A stretch of DNA of 64,000 bases from Anaeramoeba flamelloides. Lineage: Eukaryota; Metamonada; Anaeramoebidae. Made by a program: the position numbers and the translations under genes. Shown piece by piece: positions 1 through 11,637 of the stretch. Each line of letters begins with the position of its first letter. The first letter of the stretch is position 1. The DNA lies in contig JANTQA010000033.1 in the NCBI GenBank assembly GCA_027625915.1, positions 4,588,001 through 4,652,000 of the forward strand, read 5' to 3'. The notes under the pieces were generated by a model. That model worked only from the letters and a program-made list of their open reading frames with translations, searched no databases and had not been told where the DNA came from.

Positions 1-509
1 TTCCATATAACATTAAACAGCTGCTGCAAATATTCATGCATATGTACAAAAAATTCACAAAAATAAATAAAAATGAAATTTCACAAAGTAATGCGAAAAA
101 AACTAAATTCTAAATTATTTCTTTGATGCAATAAATGCATTGAAAACAATTATTTATTTTTATTTGAGTCATCAATATTTTTTTTTTGAGATAATCAATT
201 CTAAAATGATTAACAAACTAGAAAATGATCAAAAAGAATTCACAAAGAAATTAAATTTGTGAAATGTTGTTAATAAAATTTCTAGGGCACAGATACTGAT
301 TTAGTAGTATGTAGGAGATAATATAAATATTCATTTTTTAGCAAAGGGTTTTAGCAGCAACTCAATAACTGATTTATGAATTGGAAAATAAAATTCACAA
401 AATAAACATTTTCTCAAAGTGGTATAATTTTTTTCAAATCATTTTTTTTAACAATAATTTTTTATTAATTTTCTTTTTTTTGTGTACCTTTTGTGAAAAA
501 TCTCAGGAA
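1..509. other. Intergenic, nothing recognised
   Basis: AT-rich sequence with poly-T and poly-A runs. No reading frame, repeat end or RNA-like fold stands out. Confidence 0.5.
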
Positions 510-1115
510 TAATCATCAATAGGAGAGATTTAAGAATAAATACAAAAATTAATGTATAAATTCTCTTTTCACCAAACATTCAGATTATCGCTTTTTTTGT
601 TTTTTTACGGGAATTATCAAATATTTTTTAAAAATATTAAAAAATCCTGATAATCCAAAAAATTCACAATAATAATATAAAAAAAAAAAAATGTAAAAAA
701 AATAAATAAAGATTTTTGTTTTAATTTATTCAGTAAAAAATTGATTTAAAAATTTATTAAAAACGAAATTAAATAATAGTAAAAGATGGATTTTACTATA
801 AGTTCTTTATGTTGTAGATATTTGGAAGCAAGAACAAAAAAATTAATCTTATTTTTTTGGGTTGGAAAAGACATTTTCATGAATAAATGTTAAATTTATC
901 AAAACTCTTATAATTAGTTAAAAAACCCCAAAAATTAGTGAAAATCAATCGAAGTGATGTTAATTAGTTTTTTTTTTGAATGAAAAAAATATCAGCTGAA
1001 TTTCCTGATTTTGTTTGTGAAATATCAAAATAAAAACACTGTCGAGTAAAATCAACTACATTCTCTCAAAATAAAAAAAAAATAAGAAAAATAATACAAC
1101 AATTCCAAAATTTTC
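510..1115 (-). repeat. Dispersed repeat G, copy 1
   Basis: About 600 bp that is seen again, as the reverse complement, at about 45815-46445. Shared landmarks in order are CACCAAACATTCAGATTATC, AATCCTGATAATC, a stretch around GTTTTAATTTATTCAGTAAA, GAAGCAAGAACAAAA, and CAACAATTCCAAAATTTT at the far end. Similarity stops on both sides at matching places, so it behaves as a mobile unit. No coding capacity or clear terminal inverted repeat was found. The family is unknown. Confidence 0.7.
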
Positions 1116-1216
1116 ATGAAATCTCAATTTTAAATTTTTTTTTGTTTTTTCAAAATTTTGTAATATTTGAATTGGATTTATTTCATTTTCCAAATCTTTT
1201 ACAGAAAAGAAGAAGA

Positions 1217-1295
1217 TCAAGAAGAAGAAAAAGATAATGATAACGATGATGAAGGAAACTTACTTTGCTCATTACAATAATTACAAATCAACATT
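1217..1295 (-). CDS. Possible terminal exon of the RING/TRAF zinc-finger gene
   Basis: On the minus strand an acceptor (TTTCAG) is followed by a frame reading MLICNYCNEQ and then a Ser-rich tail to a TGA at 1217-1219. The C-x2-C motif and its style match the TRAF-type fingers of the gene upstream on the same strand (2605-5897). The reading phase does not join directly to the last sure exon of that gene, so at least one exon between 1296 and 2604 would be missing from my model. The opposite strand offers a rival: an acidic plus-strand exon at 1205-1280 (KEEDQEEEKDNDND..., ending LLCSLQ then TAA). I cannot decide between them. Confidence 0.25.
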
Positions 1296-2604
1296 CTGAA
1301 ATCACATTTTTTTAAATGATCCTATTAGGGGATAATAATAAAAAATTAAAGAAAATAAATAGAAAAATAGAAAAATGAAATTAATATAATTATATTATTA
1401 TATGAATGATTTAAATTCAATTCCAAAAATTAGATAGTATATATAAATAGAAAAGTAATCAATTTATCATATTTAGATCTCATAAATCCATTTTGGAGTC
1501 TTTTTTCTTTTAAATACAAATATGAAAATCAATTTTTGTATTATATATATATTTTGATTATGAATTATTTTTTTGTTTTGATTTTTATTTTGTATTTTGT
1601 ATTATTTTTTTCCATTAAAAGTGGTAAAAAAAGTTGGAATTTACAAGAAAAGTCTAATTCAACATTATAGAGATATTTTTTGAGCAAACACAAACAATTT
1701 AACGAATTTTTTTTTTTTTAAATCAACTTGGTACAAAAAAGATTTTATTAAATCAAAAGTTTGTTATTTTTGAGATTTCGAATAAATTTAATTATATTTT
1801 TTTCATAACAGAATTATCGAAAATAAACTCTTTTTCAGTCAAAGGGGCCAGTTTTATTGAAGAAATAGAACACATTCTATGAGTTTAATTCATTATTCTT
1901 CTCAGACTAAAATTTCAATTTTTATATCAAAATCATTTTTTCTCATTTTGTAATTTTTTTTTTGTATTTTGATTTATAATGTTTTTTTTTTTTCTTTTTT
2001 ATATTTTCTTCTTTTCTTTTTTTATATTCTTTAAAATTAAATTTGAAAAAGAAAATGTTTGAAACACCTTATTAACATTAAGATTAATGAGGAGTTGTAT
2101 TCTATTTTAAAATTCATACATTTACAAGTAAAAAATATTATTGTCAACAATTTTAATTTTCTAAAGAAATTGAGAAATTTTTCACATTGAGACGTTCCAA
2201 TGAAAGGAGCCCAAAAAATTTTTTAACATTTTTTTTTATTTTTTTTGAATTTTATGGTTTGTTCAGACTTATTTTTTATGATTATCGACTATAATACGAA
2301 GTTTATTATTTCTCGTATTTATAAACAATCTAAGTTTGGTTGGTTCTTAAAAATAAAGTGACTTTTTCATTTTTTGCTGGAAAACTTTGAGTGAAATGGA
2401 GTTTATCAACAATACAATACTTTTTTTACTTTTCTATTTTTTCAATTTTTCCTGTTAATATTTTTTTCTTAATTTACTCCCTTTTTTCGATAAATATATA
2501 ATAAAAATGATTTTTTTTTTTTTTTTCACAAGTTTGGTGAGATTCATATTGAATGGTGATTACTTTAATTTCATAACGTAAAAAAAAAAATAGTTTATAC
2601 TTAC
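1296..2604. other. No sure gene; may hide an exon of the TRAF gene
   Basis: T-rich sequence. I looked for a minus-strand exon that would bridge 2605 and 1295 and found none with convincing coding content. Confidence 0.4.
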
Positions 2605-5600
2605 TTCAAAATTTTTTGCTATTAGATATTGATTACATCCTTTATTCGTACATTCAACAATTCTATATTCGCATTCTAAAAGATGCTCTTCATAATCTTT
2701 TTTCAGAATAATTTTTTGACAGCCTTCATTTTGGCAGGCAACTATAATAAGAATAATAAAAAAAGAACATGGGAATATTTAAAACAAATTTAAAAGGATA
2801 TAAAATTAAATTTTTAATAATCAAGTAAAATTAAAACCTAAAATTCAATAAAAATCTGTTGGATATCATTTTTTATCATTTAATTTTTTTTAATATTTTC
2901 ATAAAAAGAAATATATTTTTTTTATTATTTATTTTTAAGGGAGGATTATAATTCCCTCTTATTTTCCGTTGTGTTTTTTTTTTTAATTTAAGAAATTAAA
3001 AGAAAATTGATTAATTTTTTTTATTTCTTAAAGATAAAAAAAACTTAGGAAACATTCCGTTAGGGTTTTTTAATTTGAAAGAATTGTGCAAAATAAAGGA
3101 TTTTTAATCAATTTTTTTAAATTAAAAAAAAAAAAAATAACCACTTTACGGCATTTTAAGATACTCGGTGGCATTCTACATTACTTTCCTAATTCCTAAA
3201 ATTTTTATTTAGAATTTTTGCAAAAGATTTCCATTTTTTTTTATTCTCTACTATGACTAATAAAGTTATGGTGTCTTTTTTGTTAATAATATTAATAATA
3301 TTATTTTTTTCTCATATATTAGATTGATTATTTTTTTTTAATTCAGTAATCCAGATTTTAAGATTATGTTAATAGGCTGAGCAGTCGTTAGGTTTTCCAG
3401 AATTTAAAAGAATGGAGTAAACTCAAAGATTTTGCGCAATTCTTTTGAATCCTGGAAAACCTAGACACGATCACAGAGAAAATGATCCAAATCTTCAATG
3501 ATCTCTAAATTATTTATTTTTTTTACATAATTTACATAATTTTGATTTATTTTCGTTCGTAAGATAAGAATATCTGTATAAATAATTTGTAAATTTTCTG
3601 AGTTTTAAAATCAGATGTTGAATCTCTCCATTTTAAATATTTTTTTGTCTTTTGGTTTTCCAGAATTTAAAATAATAGAGAAAAATCCTTGATTTTACTC
3701 CATTCTTTTGAATTCTGAAAAATCGCTGTTACTTTTTTTTTTATTTGAGAAATAAAAAGAAAATTTCAAAAATTTTCATTTCATTTCTCAAATTAAAAAA
3801 AAAACACTGTTAGGTTTTCTTGAGTTTTCTATTTATTTGTGAAGTGTTCTAGGTTTTCTTGAGGTTTTCTGTTTTATTTGTTAAATCTATCGATTTTCGT
3901 TAGGTTTTTTTTTACTTTTCGAAATAAACAGAAAACTCGAGAAAACCTAACGACATTTCCAACTTGGACTATTTTTTAATTGATTAATTTGATAATTACC
4001 CAATTCAATTCCTGATTCTTTTAATGTTTTCTAAATTTCCAAAAAAGAAACATTTTTATCAGTTTTTTTTTTCTTGAAGAAATATTTTTCTTTGAGAGGA
4101 TGTTAACTTTCTTGAAATTAATCTTGTTCAGAATAAATAACACCTAGGCGTAAACATTTTGTCTCTATTTTTGGAGTTTTTTTTTGATCTAAATTATTAT
4201 TATTTATAATTTTGATACTAACAGAAATGTAAATAACACATACTAACATCCTTAGTCATGTAAAGAAAATTTAGTGTATGTATTTTTTTAGGTCGTGATG
4301 TTTGAATATAGGAAGAAACATTTGTCCATACTTTGTTCAGATTTAAACCAACTTTTGGGATTAGATCTTGAATTAGGGTAAATGGTCAAAAAATATTAAC
4401 TGTTTTTGTTGAAAATATTCCATATTTATCGGAAAATTTTGTCTTTTAGACGTATCAATTGTTTAAAACGAAAATATTGAACTATTTTTGAATAAACAAT
4501 TGCAAATTTACACTTTGGATATCTTTCTAATTCTGATTTAAAATTATTTTGTAAAAACCCTATTTCTAACATGTTTGTGAGTTGTTATCAACCTATTTAC
4601 ACAATTCCTTTCTCTATTAGGTAAACTAAGATTTTAAAAATGGACTAAATTTGGGTTTCTGGTTAAAGTTAAATACAAGAGATATTTTACCACTGCAAAA
4701 TCCAAACTTTTGTTTTGGTTTCTGTATTGGTTTTTGATTTGAACAAATGTTATTTGGCTGGAGTTTACCAATTATCCTTTTTGAAAAAATCAATAAACTA
4801 TTTTGCAAAGGTGAATTAATTAAATAATAATACAAACAAAAAAAAAAAAATACAAATCAATTCAAGAAATTCTTACCTTGTTGAAATTGACACACTTCTT
4901 GATGTTCCTGATATTTTGAACGTGGGAAAGTTTCATTGCAACCATTTTTTTTATTGGTACAATAAACCAATAGCTTTTGTGACATCTCATGAACAATTTG
5001 TTGGGCTGTGGTGATTGAATTCTTTGGGAATGGCTGAGAGCACACAAAGCATTTCCCTTCTTTCAAATTACCCAATTGATTTAGGACACAGTGAGTACAA
5101 AAGGTATGGCCACAAGGTAAATCAGAAGGATCAGTAAAGGGGTTTTTACAAAATTTACAGATCAATGATTCCGAGATCTCTTCGTCAACATAGTCGAATT
5201 GCTGAACTAAAAATATAAAGGAATACATTTTTTTATTTTTATGATCATTTTTGTTTTTTGAGTTGGTTTAAAGGTTAGGAAGTTATTTGTTTGGTAATAA
5301 TAAAACAAAAAGAAATTGAAATTAACCAAAAGAACAAAATTTTTTTTTTTTTTTTTTACCTGTAATAAATTAATCAAAAGAAGAAAAAAGATCTGGATTT
5401 GTTTCAAACTTACCTTTGATGGGAACAAACTCTTCTTCTTTGGTTTGAAGAAAATCTTGTTGTGTGTTTGTTTCTACAAGATCTTGTTGAGTATTACTTG
5501 TTTTTGTTATGTTCTGTTGTTTTGGGGGGTTTCTGTTTGAAACCTGTTGTGTTTGGTTTGTCTTCAGGGCATTTTTCTTTTCTTCTATTTGATTTTTTTC

Positions 5601-5897
5601 GGTCATTTTGCTTGTGTTGGGATTATTTGTGTTCTCATTGCGTTCTTGGTTTTTGTTGGTTTGTTTTTTTGATTCTCCTTCAAGCCTCTTAATTAAATCA
5701 TCAAAATCTTTGGGTTTTTTTTTTTCTAAAAAGATTAAGTTCAAAAACGGAAAAAAGAGAAAGAAATTTATTTTTTGTATTCATTACAGTTTGGTTTTTT
5801 GATCATTATTTATCAATCGAAAAAAGTAGTAAACAAAATAACAATTACTTTTAAAAAGTCTCCATCGTTTTGGCTTTTTTGGTGGATTTTGTGACAT
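2605..5897 (-). CDS. RING finger and TRAF-type zinc-finger protein (3' end unresolved)
   Basis: Likely an E3 ubiquitin ligase or adaptor of the RING/TRAF zinc-finger class. Exons: 5849-5897 (MSQNPPKKPKRWRLFK), 5414-5725, 4877-5206 and 2605-2741; all junctions are GT..AG and all phases agree, giving 276 codons. Residues 17-120 are a Lys/Gln/Asn/Thr-rich linker. A RING finger starts near residue 137 (CKFCKNPF, then PCGHTFCTHC and CFVCSQPF). TRAF-type C/H fingers follow, with CTNKKNGCNETFPRSKYQEH and, in exon 4, VACQNEGCQKIILKKDYEEH and CEYRIVECTNKGC. The fourth exon ends at a good GTAAGT donor, so more exons should follow below 2605. Intron 3 (2742-4876) is about ten times longer than the others and holds a LINE fragment and hairpin repeats. 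No TRAF/MATH domain is seen in the part I could assemble. Confidence 0.85.
2968..3055. repeat. Hairpin module (family E) in TRAF-gene intron
   Basis: A palindrome: an arm beginning GTTTTTTT..AATTTAAGAAATTAAAAG is matched by its complement about 40 bases on. A CGTTAGGG sequence follows at 3058. It resembles the hairpins at 3655-3962 and 48020-48700. Confidence 0.55.
3330..3620 (-). mobile_element. LINE 3' fragment in TRAF-gene intron 3
   Basis: The minus strand reads like the C-terminal region of the LINE at 50850-52500: a run around KLRKFTNYLYRYSYL, then C-x2-C (CKLC) and DHFLCD..CSAY, matching FRNFTNCLNRYSYVTS, CDLC and DHFLWDCPAY in the longer copy. This is the zinc-knuckle region that follows reverse transcriptase in many non-LTR elements. 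The frame is decayed. It is interrupted by a hairpin insertion at 3387-3472. Confidence 0.6.
3387..3472. mobile_element. 86-bp hairpin (family E) inserted in a LINE
   Basis: A palindrome running GTTAGGTTTTCCAG ... CTGGAAAACCTAGACACGATC. Aligning the host LINE with its relative at about 50950-50975 shows that the flanks GGCTGAGCAGTC and ACAGAGAAAATGATCC would join without a gap if these 86 bases were absent. A TC on each side may be a short target duplication. Confidence 0.7.
3655..3962. repeat. Array of family E hairpin modules
   Basis: At least three palindromes in a row. Type 1 has arms TTTTCCAGAATTTAAAA / TTTTGAATTCTG. Type 2 has TTTTATTTGAGAAATAAAAAG and its complement. Type 3 is a compound of TAGGTTTTCTTGAG and CTCGAGAAAACCTAACG. 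Junctions between modules carry GTTAGG or CTAGG words. Confidence 0.65.
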
Positions 5898-6534
5898 GGT
5901 TATTTTTTGTTTTTTGAATAAACAAGAAAAAAATGAATTTGTTTTTCTTTTCGATGTTTCTTTAAGGTTTACAATCCCTGAAAATGGAATTAAGATTATC
6001 TTTTATCGGGTGTGGGGACATGTTATTTTGTTTCTTATCTGATCGATCTTGGTTGTGGTATGGGTTATAATAGTTGTTCAAAATGGCAATTTTTTTTTTT
6101 TTTTTCTTATAATCCGAATTGAAGAGTCTAAGAATAAGGGGTTGGAAGATAAGTGAAAAAAAATGCAATTTTTGGGTTTTCAATTTAAATTTTGATTTAG
6201 GTTTGGTTTTATTGGGAGCTTTTAAAAAATTTATTGTTTTTATTTCCGAAATGGAGTAAGAGGGAAATGAGAAATTAGAATTGGCTTCTTTTTAGTTGTG
6301 GGTCCGGAATTAAGAAATATGCCGGTTAATATTCCTCAAATAAATTTTTTTTTTTTCATTTTGAATTTTTTTTTTGTGATCAAGAATTTTTCAAATTTTT
6401 TTTGTTTGGCAAAAAATTGCCACTTCTCTATTTTCATTTTGCTATGAAGGTACCAATAGTTTCCCAATTTTTTGACCAACTTTTTTGTTTATCAAAAAAA
6501 AAAAATCATTTTTTTTATTTTTATTTTTTTTTTC

Positions 6535-6573
<39 letters not shown>

Positions 6574-6584
6574 AAACAATTACA

Positions 6585-9500
6585 ATGGCCTATCGAAAAA
6601 AAAAAAAACAAACTAATAGGAAATTACAAGACAAAAAAACACAGCCAGTTAAGAAGAGAAGAAGAAAAAATTGCAAAAAGGATCTAAATTTCAGACCATC
6701 AGGCGGTGGAAGAAAATATGTCGTTAAAAAAAATAAAAAAAAGAAAAAAAAAAAAAGAAAATTTTGCTTGGTAAAAAGAATTTACGTCGAACGCAGTCGA
6801 TTCGAATAAACCGGGATATTGTCCTTGAGCACGTAAGTGATGTATCATCCCTTACAGAAAAACATCTTTCTTTTATTAACAACCAACAGTATCATAAAAC
6901 TTTTGATAATAAACCACAAAAAAAATTGAATGAAGGGATTTTAAATTTGAAAGATCCAGCTGACTCTTCATTAACTATGGGATCTTCTTTAGAATTAGAT
7001 AGTTTGGATAGCTCTTTACCTTACGAAGAACATGAGGTCATTACAAGAAGTAAGAAGACCCCAATGCCCTATAATTTTCCAGCGCACGATCAGAACTTTG
7101 ATGGTTTGTATTTTTTTTTATTTATTTTTAACTCCATTTTCCAAAACAAAAAACATTGTTAGAAATTTCCCAAACAAGAATTAAAACCCTTCACTCAAAG
7201 CTTTTTGTGGTTTATTATCAAAAGTTTTATTACCACTCTGGTTTTTTCTTTCTTTATTTGTAAGCACAATTTTTTTCCAAAATGTAGAACATTTTTAAAA
7301 AAAAAACGTAAAATTTGTAATATTTTACGATTCAAGGTATTATACTTTTCTCTTTTTTCTTTTCCTTTGTTATGATCGAAACATTTTATCTTCCCCAACT
7401 TGAAAAAATTTTTATAAAAACAAATCCTTTCCTAGATTAACCACACACTCAGTATTTGTTCTCAATTCTCTAAGTGGCTTACCACTATAAAAGGATATTG
7501 TTAAAAACCACTTCTTTTAACCAACAAAATTCAAATAATCAAACAAATTCCCAGGATCTCAATGATAAAAAATACAATAAACAAAAAAATTCCTGGTTTC
7601 TCAAAAAAAGAATTCATTTTCAAAGGATCTCACTTGTAAAAATTCAAAAAAAACTTTATTGTTGTTAAAAAGTGAACTAGGGAAAAAATTCAAAAATTTT
7701 TTTATTGAGAGTCTTACTGAAAACAAAAAGCAAAATTAAAGAATAGAAGAAACCAATTAACCACAAAAAGAATTATATTATTGAGTTTTCGACTGAAACG
7801 TGAAAAATTCACTTCTTAAGTTTTTTTTTCTCAAATACTAATAAATTCCATTTGTAAAAATACATTTTTAGTTCAATTTCCTGTTTTAGAACAATGCCAT
7901 CTCAATTTTTTTAAAAAATTGTTACAACAACAAATGTTGTTGTGTTAACGAATTTCAAATGTTTATTAATATTTATACCAAGAAAATTCTTTCTTCAAGA
8001 TGAAAAATCCTTTATCAAAAATAAGAAATTGAACTCAAAAAATTTAAAAATATATGAATGAATTTATCAGTAATTCTTTATTATCAAATAATTTTTTGTA
8101 AAAAACAACTTTTTTTTTGAGAATAAGACACAGTGAATAATAGGGTTTGTTGAACAATACTAAATCAAAAAGAAAATCTTTTTGTTTTAGATCTTCAATT
8201 AAAATTTTTTTTTGATAAATAATTAAAATTCCAAATTGTGTAGTCAAGAAAAAATTAAAAACCAATTGAGAAAAACGTGTTCGAAATTAGATAGAAGAGT
8301 TGTTCAAAAAGATGTTTAACATTCAATAGCTAAATTCACAAGAAGAAAGAAAAATTTCCATGAGATCTAATCGTTCAATTCAAAAAAAAACATTCTAACT
8401 TTAGTGTTGAATTTCTTCAAAATTGTAATTTTTTTAAAGGAATGTAGAATAAACAAAAAAAAACAAAAAAATTAAAAATATTAGATAAAATCAAATTAAA
8501 TGAAATGAAACTATTTTGATTTCTTGAGCTGTTTTAAAATCTCAAAAAAAAAAAAAATAGAATTTTAATTTTACTGAGTGATATGACTTAAGAATAAAAA
8601 AACCGTATCAGTCCTAATTTTTATTTCTTTATTTCTTTTATTTCTTTTCAATTTTTAATACACATCATACATCCAATTAACTTTTTAATTCTTTGAATTG
8701 AAAAATAATTTTTTTTTCAGAACACCTCGACGAAGAACTTTATTTAGTGAATAAAGAATTTCTTCGTAAAGTTACAAAGGTTGTTTTATGCTCGGGGTGT
8801 AACAACCCAATTCAATTACCAAAGATTGTGAAAAACTTTACTTCTATAAAATTTTCATACCATTGTACTAAATGTGATAATATTCAAGAAATTTCAACCT
8901 CTAACAAGAACAGTGATATTAAAAGGGATTATAATAGTGAAAATATATCCCGATTAATATTTTCTTTTTTATTATCAGGGGGGTTCTATGGACAATATGA
9001 AAGGTTTATGGAGTCCGTGGATATTCCCCGATACAGAACAGATAAACGGTGGAAAAAAAACATTAATGTATTAAAAATTATAACAAAAGAAGTGTTTGAA
9101 GAACATCTAAACAAGAATAGATCAGGTAATTTTTTCAACCCAAACTCTCTTTTTCAAAAATAACTTTCATTTAATCTTTTAAGCATTTAAATTATTTTCT
9201 TTGATCTATATATATATATATATAGAAATGGATTTTGGAGCATTAGAATTAGGGTTTGACACAGGATGGTCAAGTGCCCATTTTAAAGGGGGTGAAAGTT
9301 CAACTGTTGCAATAGATCTAAAAACTGGGAAGACTTTTGATCTTATTTGTATGATTAAGGGAAGAAATTATGAAAGGACATCAAATGGAATGGAATGTGG
9401 TGCAATTGAAGAGTTCTGCAAAAAATGGGATAAATACAATCAAGGTGACAGAAATAGACAAATTAAGATCCAGAAGGTGATAAAAGATGGCGATTCACAA

Positions 9501-11637
9501 ACACTTGCGATTTTCCAGAAGGTTTGGCCTGAATGTAAAGCTGCACTTGATCTAAATCATTACCTCAAATCAAAAAGAAAACTCTTTGAGAAAGTTACGG
9601 GTTTTTATTCTTTTTTCAAGAAAATAAAACATTCAATGCTTGCGTATTTAAGGACCTTGATCAAATTTAATTTAAATGCCGAATTGTATTATTATTATGT
9701 CTTTATCTCAATTTTTCATTTTCTAGACGACCACCGCTTTTGTATTCATAAAGAGGAGAAAGCAAAGGGGGGGAAACATTTTGATTTTCCTGGACTGACG
9801 ATATTTGATGAGGAAAGATTTTTACTTTTTAAAGCATGGCTTGTTATGATTTTAAACCAAATAGAGGGACTAACTTATGAAGGGTTGTTAACATACAAAA
9901 AAAAACTCTTAAATCAACTTGCCGTTCAAAAAAATCAAGAAGAAAGTCAAAAAAATCGGGCCGGGTTGCAAAACTTTTAATTAAAAAAAATAAAAATTCC
10001 GAATTAAAAAAAAAAAACAATTATCCTTGCAAGAATTAAATAACTTAAAGCATCTATTCAGCATGAAATTATCTTTAGAAATAGATATTCTCGATGAAAC
10101 AACACAATATCTCACTAACACCAAACCAAATAAACTGATCAAAGAATTGATCAAAACGATTTTTAAACAAATTTCACATGAAAATTCCACAGATTTGGAA
10201 AAAAAAATAATTATGAAACAAGAAGATTTGAAAAGTCTCATTAGAAAACTCGAAAAATTAGATCCAAATGATGTCAAAGAACTCGAAAAAAACCAACCTA
10301 TTTATTCTGAATCTTTAATATTTTTTGAAAGCCCACTTGATTTTTATATTAGTAGGAGAATGATTGGAAAAAATTTGGAAAGATTGAAGAATTATCCCCC
10401 ATCACAGTTCGAAGCTTTATTTTCAATTGTGTTTGAAATAGCAAACGATTCAGAAAAAATTTATGAAGGTAGATCTACAAACCCAAATGAATCTTACATG
10501 AGTACAAGAATCATGTTTATTCCGAAGAGGATTGATGCAAAGGATCAATTTACAATGAGGGCAATGTGGGCTGTTCTTCAAAGAGAAAGTCCAAATTGGA
10601 AATCAAAAATATTAAACAGGCTTGGCTTCCGAATCTCAAATTCTCATTTCGAAAGAGAAAAGGAACATTATCAACAAAGAGTTCACAATTCTCTCAGGGC
10701 CACTCAAAAAAACAATATACAGTCAGTTTCACTTTTAAGGCACAAACTTTCAACGAGATTTAAGGCACAAAAAAAATCTCAAATTAAAGCACAAAATTCG
10801 AATTCTAGTAAAAATAAATTGTAAAAAAAAATATTCCAAATTTTGTGCCTTAATTTGAGATTTTTTTGTGTCTTAAATTTCGTTGAAAGTTTGTGCCTTA
10901 AAAGTGAGACTGACTGTACAAAGGAGATGGGAAAATAAACCTTATTATAGAAAAGTAATGCAAGAACAAAAAGAGATCAATGAAAAAGATTCAGAAAATA
11001 AAACACGAAAAAAACCTTGGAAATGCAGAAATTTTAAATGTACAATTTCATTCCAAACAGAAAAAAATCGAAATATACATGAGTTAAAATGCAAGAATTG
11101 GGAATATGGGAAAAATTTTAGAGAAGGTCAAAGACCCATCGTTTAAAAAAAAAGAAAAAGAAAAATGAAAAAGTCAACTGTTATTACAAAACAGGGAGAT
11201 AACGAATTTAAGTGGCACGATATGAGGAAGAGAAATAAAAATGGAAAAATTGTTCGTAAAAGAATTGTTTTTGCCAGAAATATCAGAAGAGAAGAAAAAA
11301 CTCTTGAAAAAAAATCGAAAGTGATGAACAACAACAATTTTACAACATAGATAGTGATGATGATTTAACATTTGAAGAACTTTCAGATGAAAATGGAATT
11401 GAAGAAAATTCAAAAGTGTTAATATTGGACCCGGAAAAGCAATGGAATTTAGGCTGGATTCATTATGGTAATTTATTAACAAGATACTCATCTCCCAATT
11501 TGAAAGTATCCTTGCCAAATGATCAATTGGAAGAAAAAGAAAATAAGAGATTAAATATTTTTAATGATTTTATTCTTCGGAATAGAAAAGAAAACGAAAA
11601 ATTATCTCACCAAGATCCAATTGAAATCTTATATTAA
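6585..11637 (+). pseudogene. Kolobok-like DDE transposase gene, degenerate
   Basis: Starts at ATG 6585 (MAYRKKKKQTNRKLQ), a Lys/Arg-rich N-terminus. Exon 1 runs to 7103, with a probable one-base slip in the poly-A run near 6750; exon 2 is 8721-9125 and exon 3 starts at 9226. Donor and acceptor phases fit (…NFD/E/HLDEELYLV… and …KNRS/E/MDFGALELGF). Exon 2 has a zinc ribbon (CSGCNNP … CTKC). Exon 3 has the catalytic core: GFDTGWSS, AIDLKTGKTFDLI, NYERTSNGMECGAIEEF, KDGDSQTLAIF and DLNHYLKS, the last being D-x2-H. A frame change occurs near 9980-10000. The part from 9994 on continues to a C-x4-C-x12-H-x3-C finger (CRNFKC … HELKC) before a stop at 11144-11146; further coding-like frames lie at 11165-11350 and 11351-11637 with a slip in poly-A. 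A 197-bp MITE at 10718-10918 splits the downstream part. Mutator (MULE) was considered, but MULEs have C-x2-H and longer target duplications. Confidence 0.75.
10718..10918. mobile_element. Palindromic MITE (family A), copy 1, inside the transposase gene
   Basis: TA-flanked and nearly a full palindrome: CAGTCAGTTTCACTTTTAAG … and its complement ending CTGACTG. Each arm carries three TTAAGGCACAAA-like words. The host frame reads …ATQKNNI up to the left TA and QRRWENKPYYRKV after the right TA, so the insertion with one TA accounts exactly for the frame change. Confidence 0.9.

Noticed and set aside
3655-3962. Telomere-like repeats because of TTAGG/CCTAA words
   Set aside because: The words occur once per hairpin end and not in tandem, and the sites are internal and scattered.
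4626-4835. 69-residue minus-strand frame
   Set aside because: Lies inside intron 3 of the RING/TRAF gene and is not bounded by splice sites.
7474-7668. 64-residue plus-strand frame
   Set aside because: Inside intron 1 of the transposase gene; its sequence resembles the non-coding repeat at 42240-42480.
6585-11637. Mutator-like (MULE) transposase
   Set aside because: The ID-LKTGK and NGME-style stretches recall some Mutator-type domains, but the residues after the second Asp are D-L-N-H (D-x2-H), and the element ends at TTAA, not at an 8-9 bp duplication.
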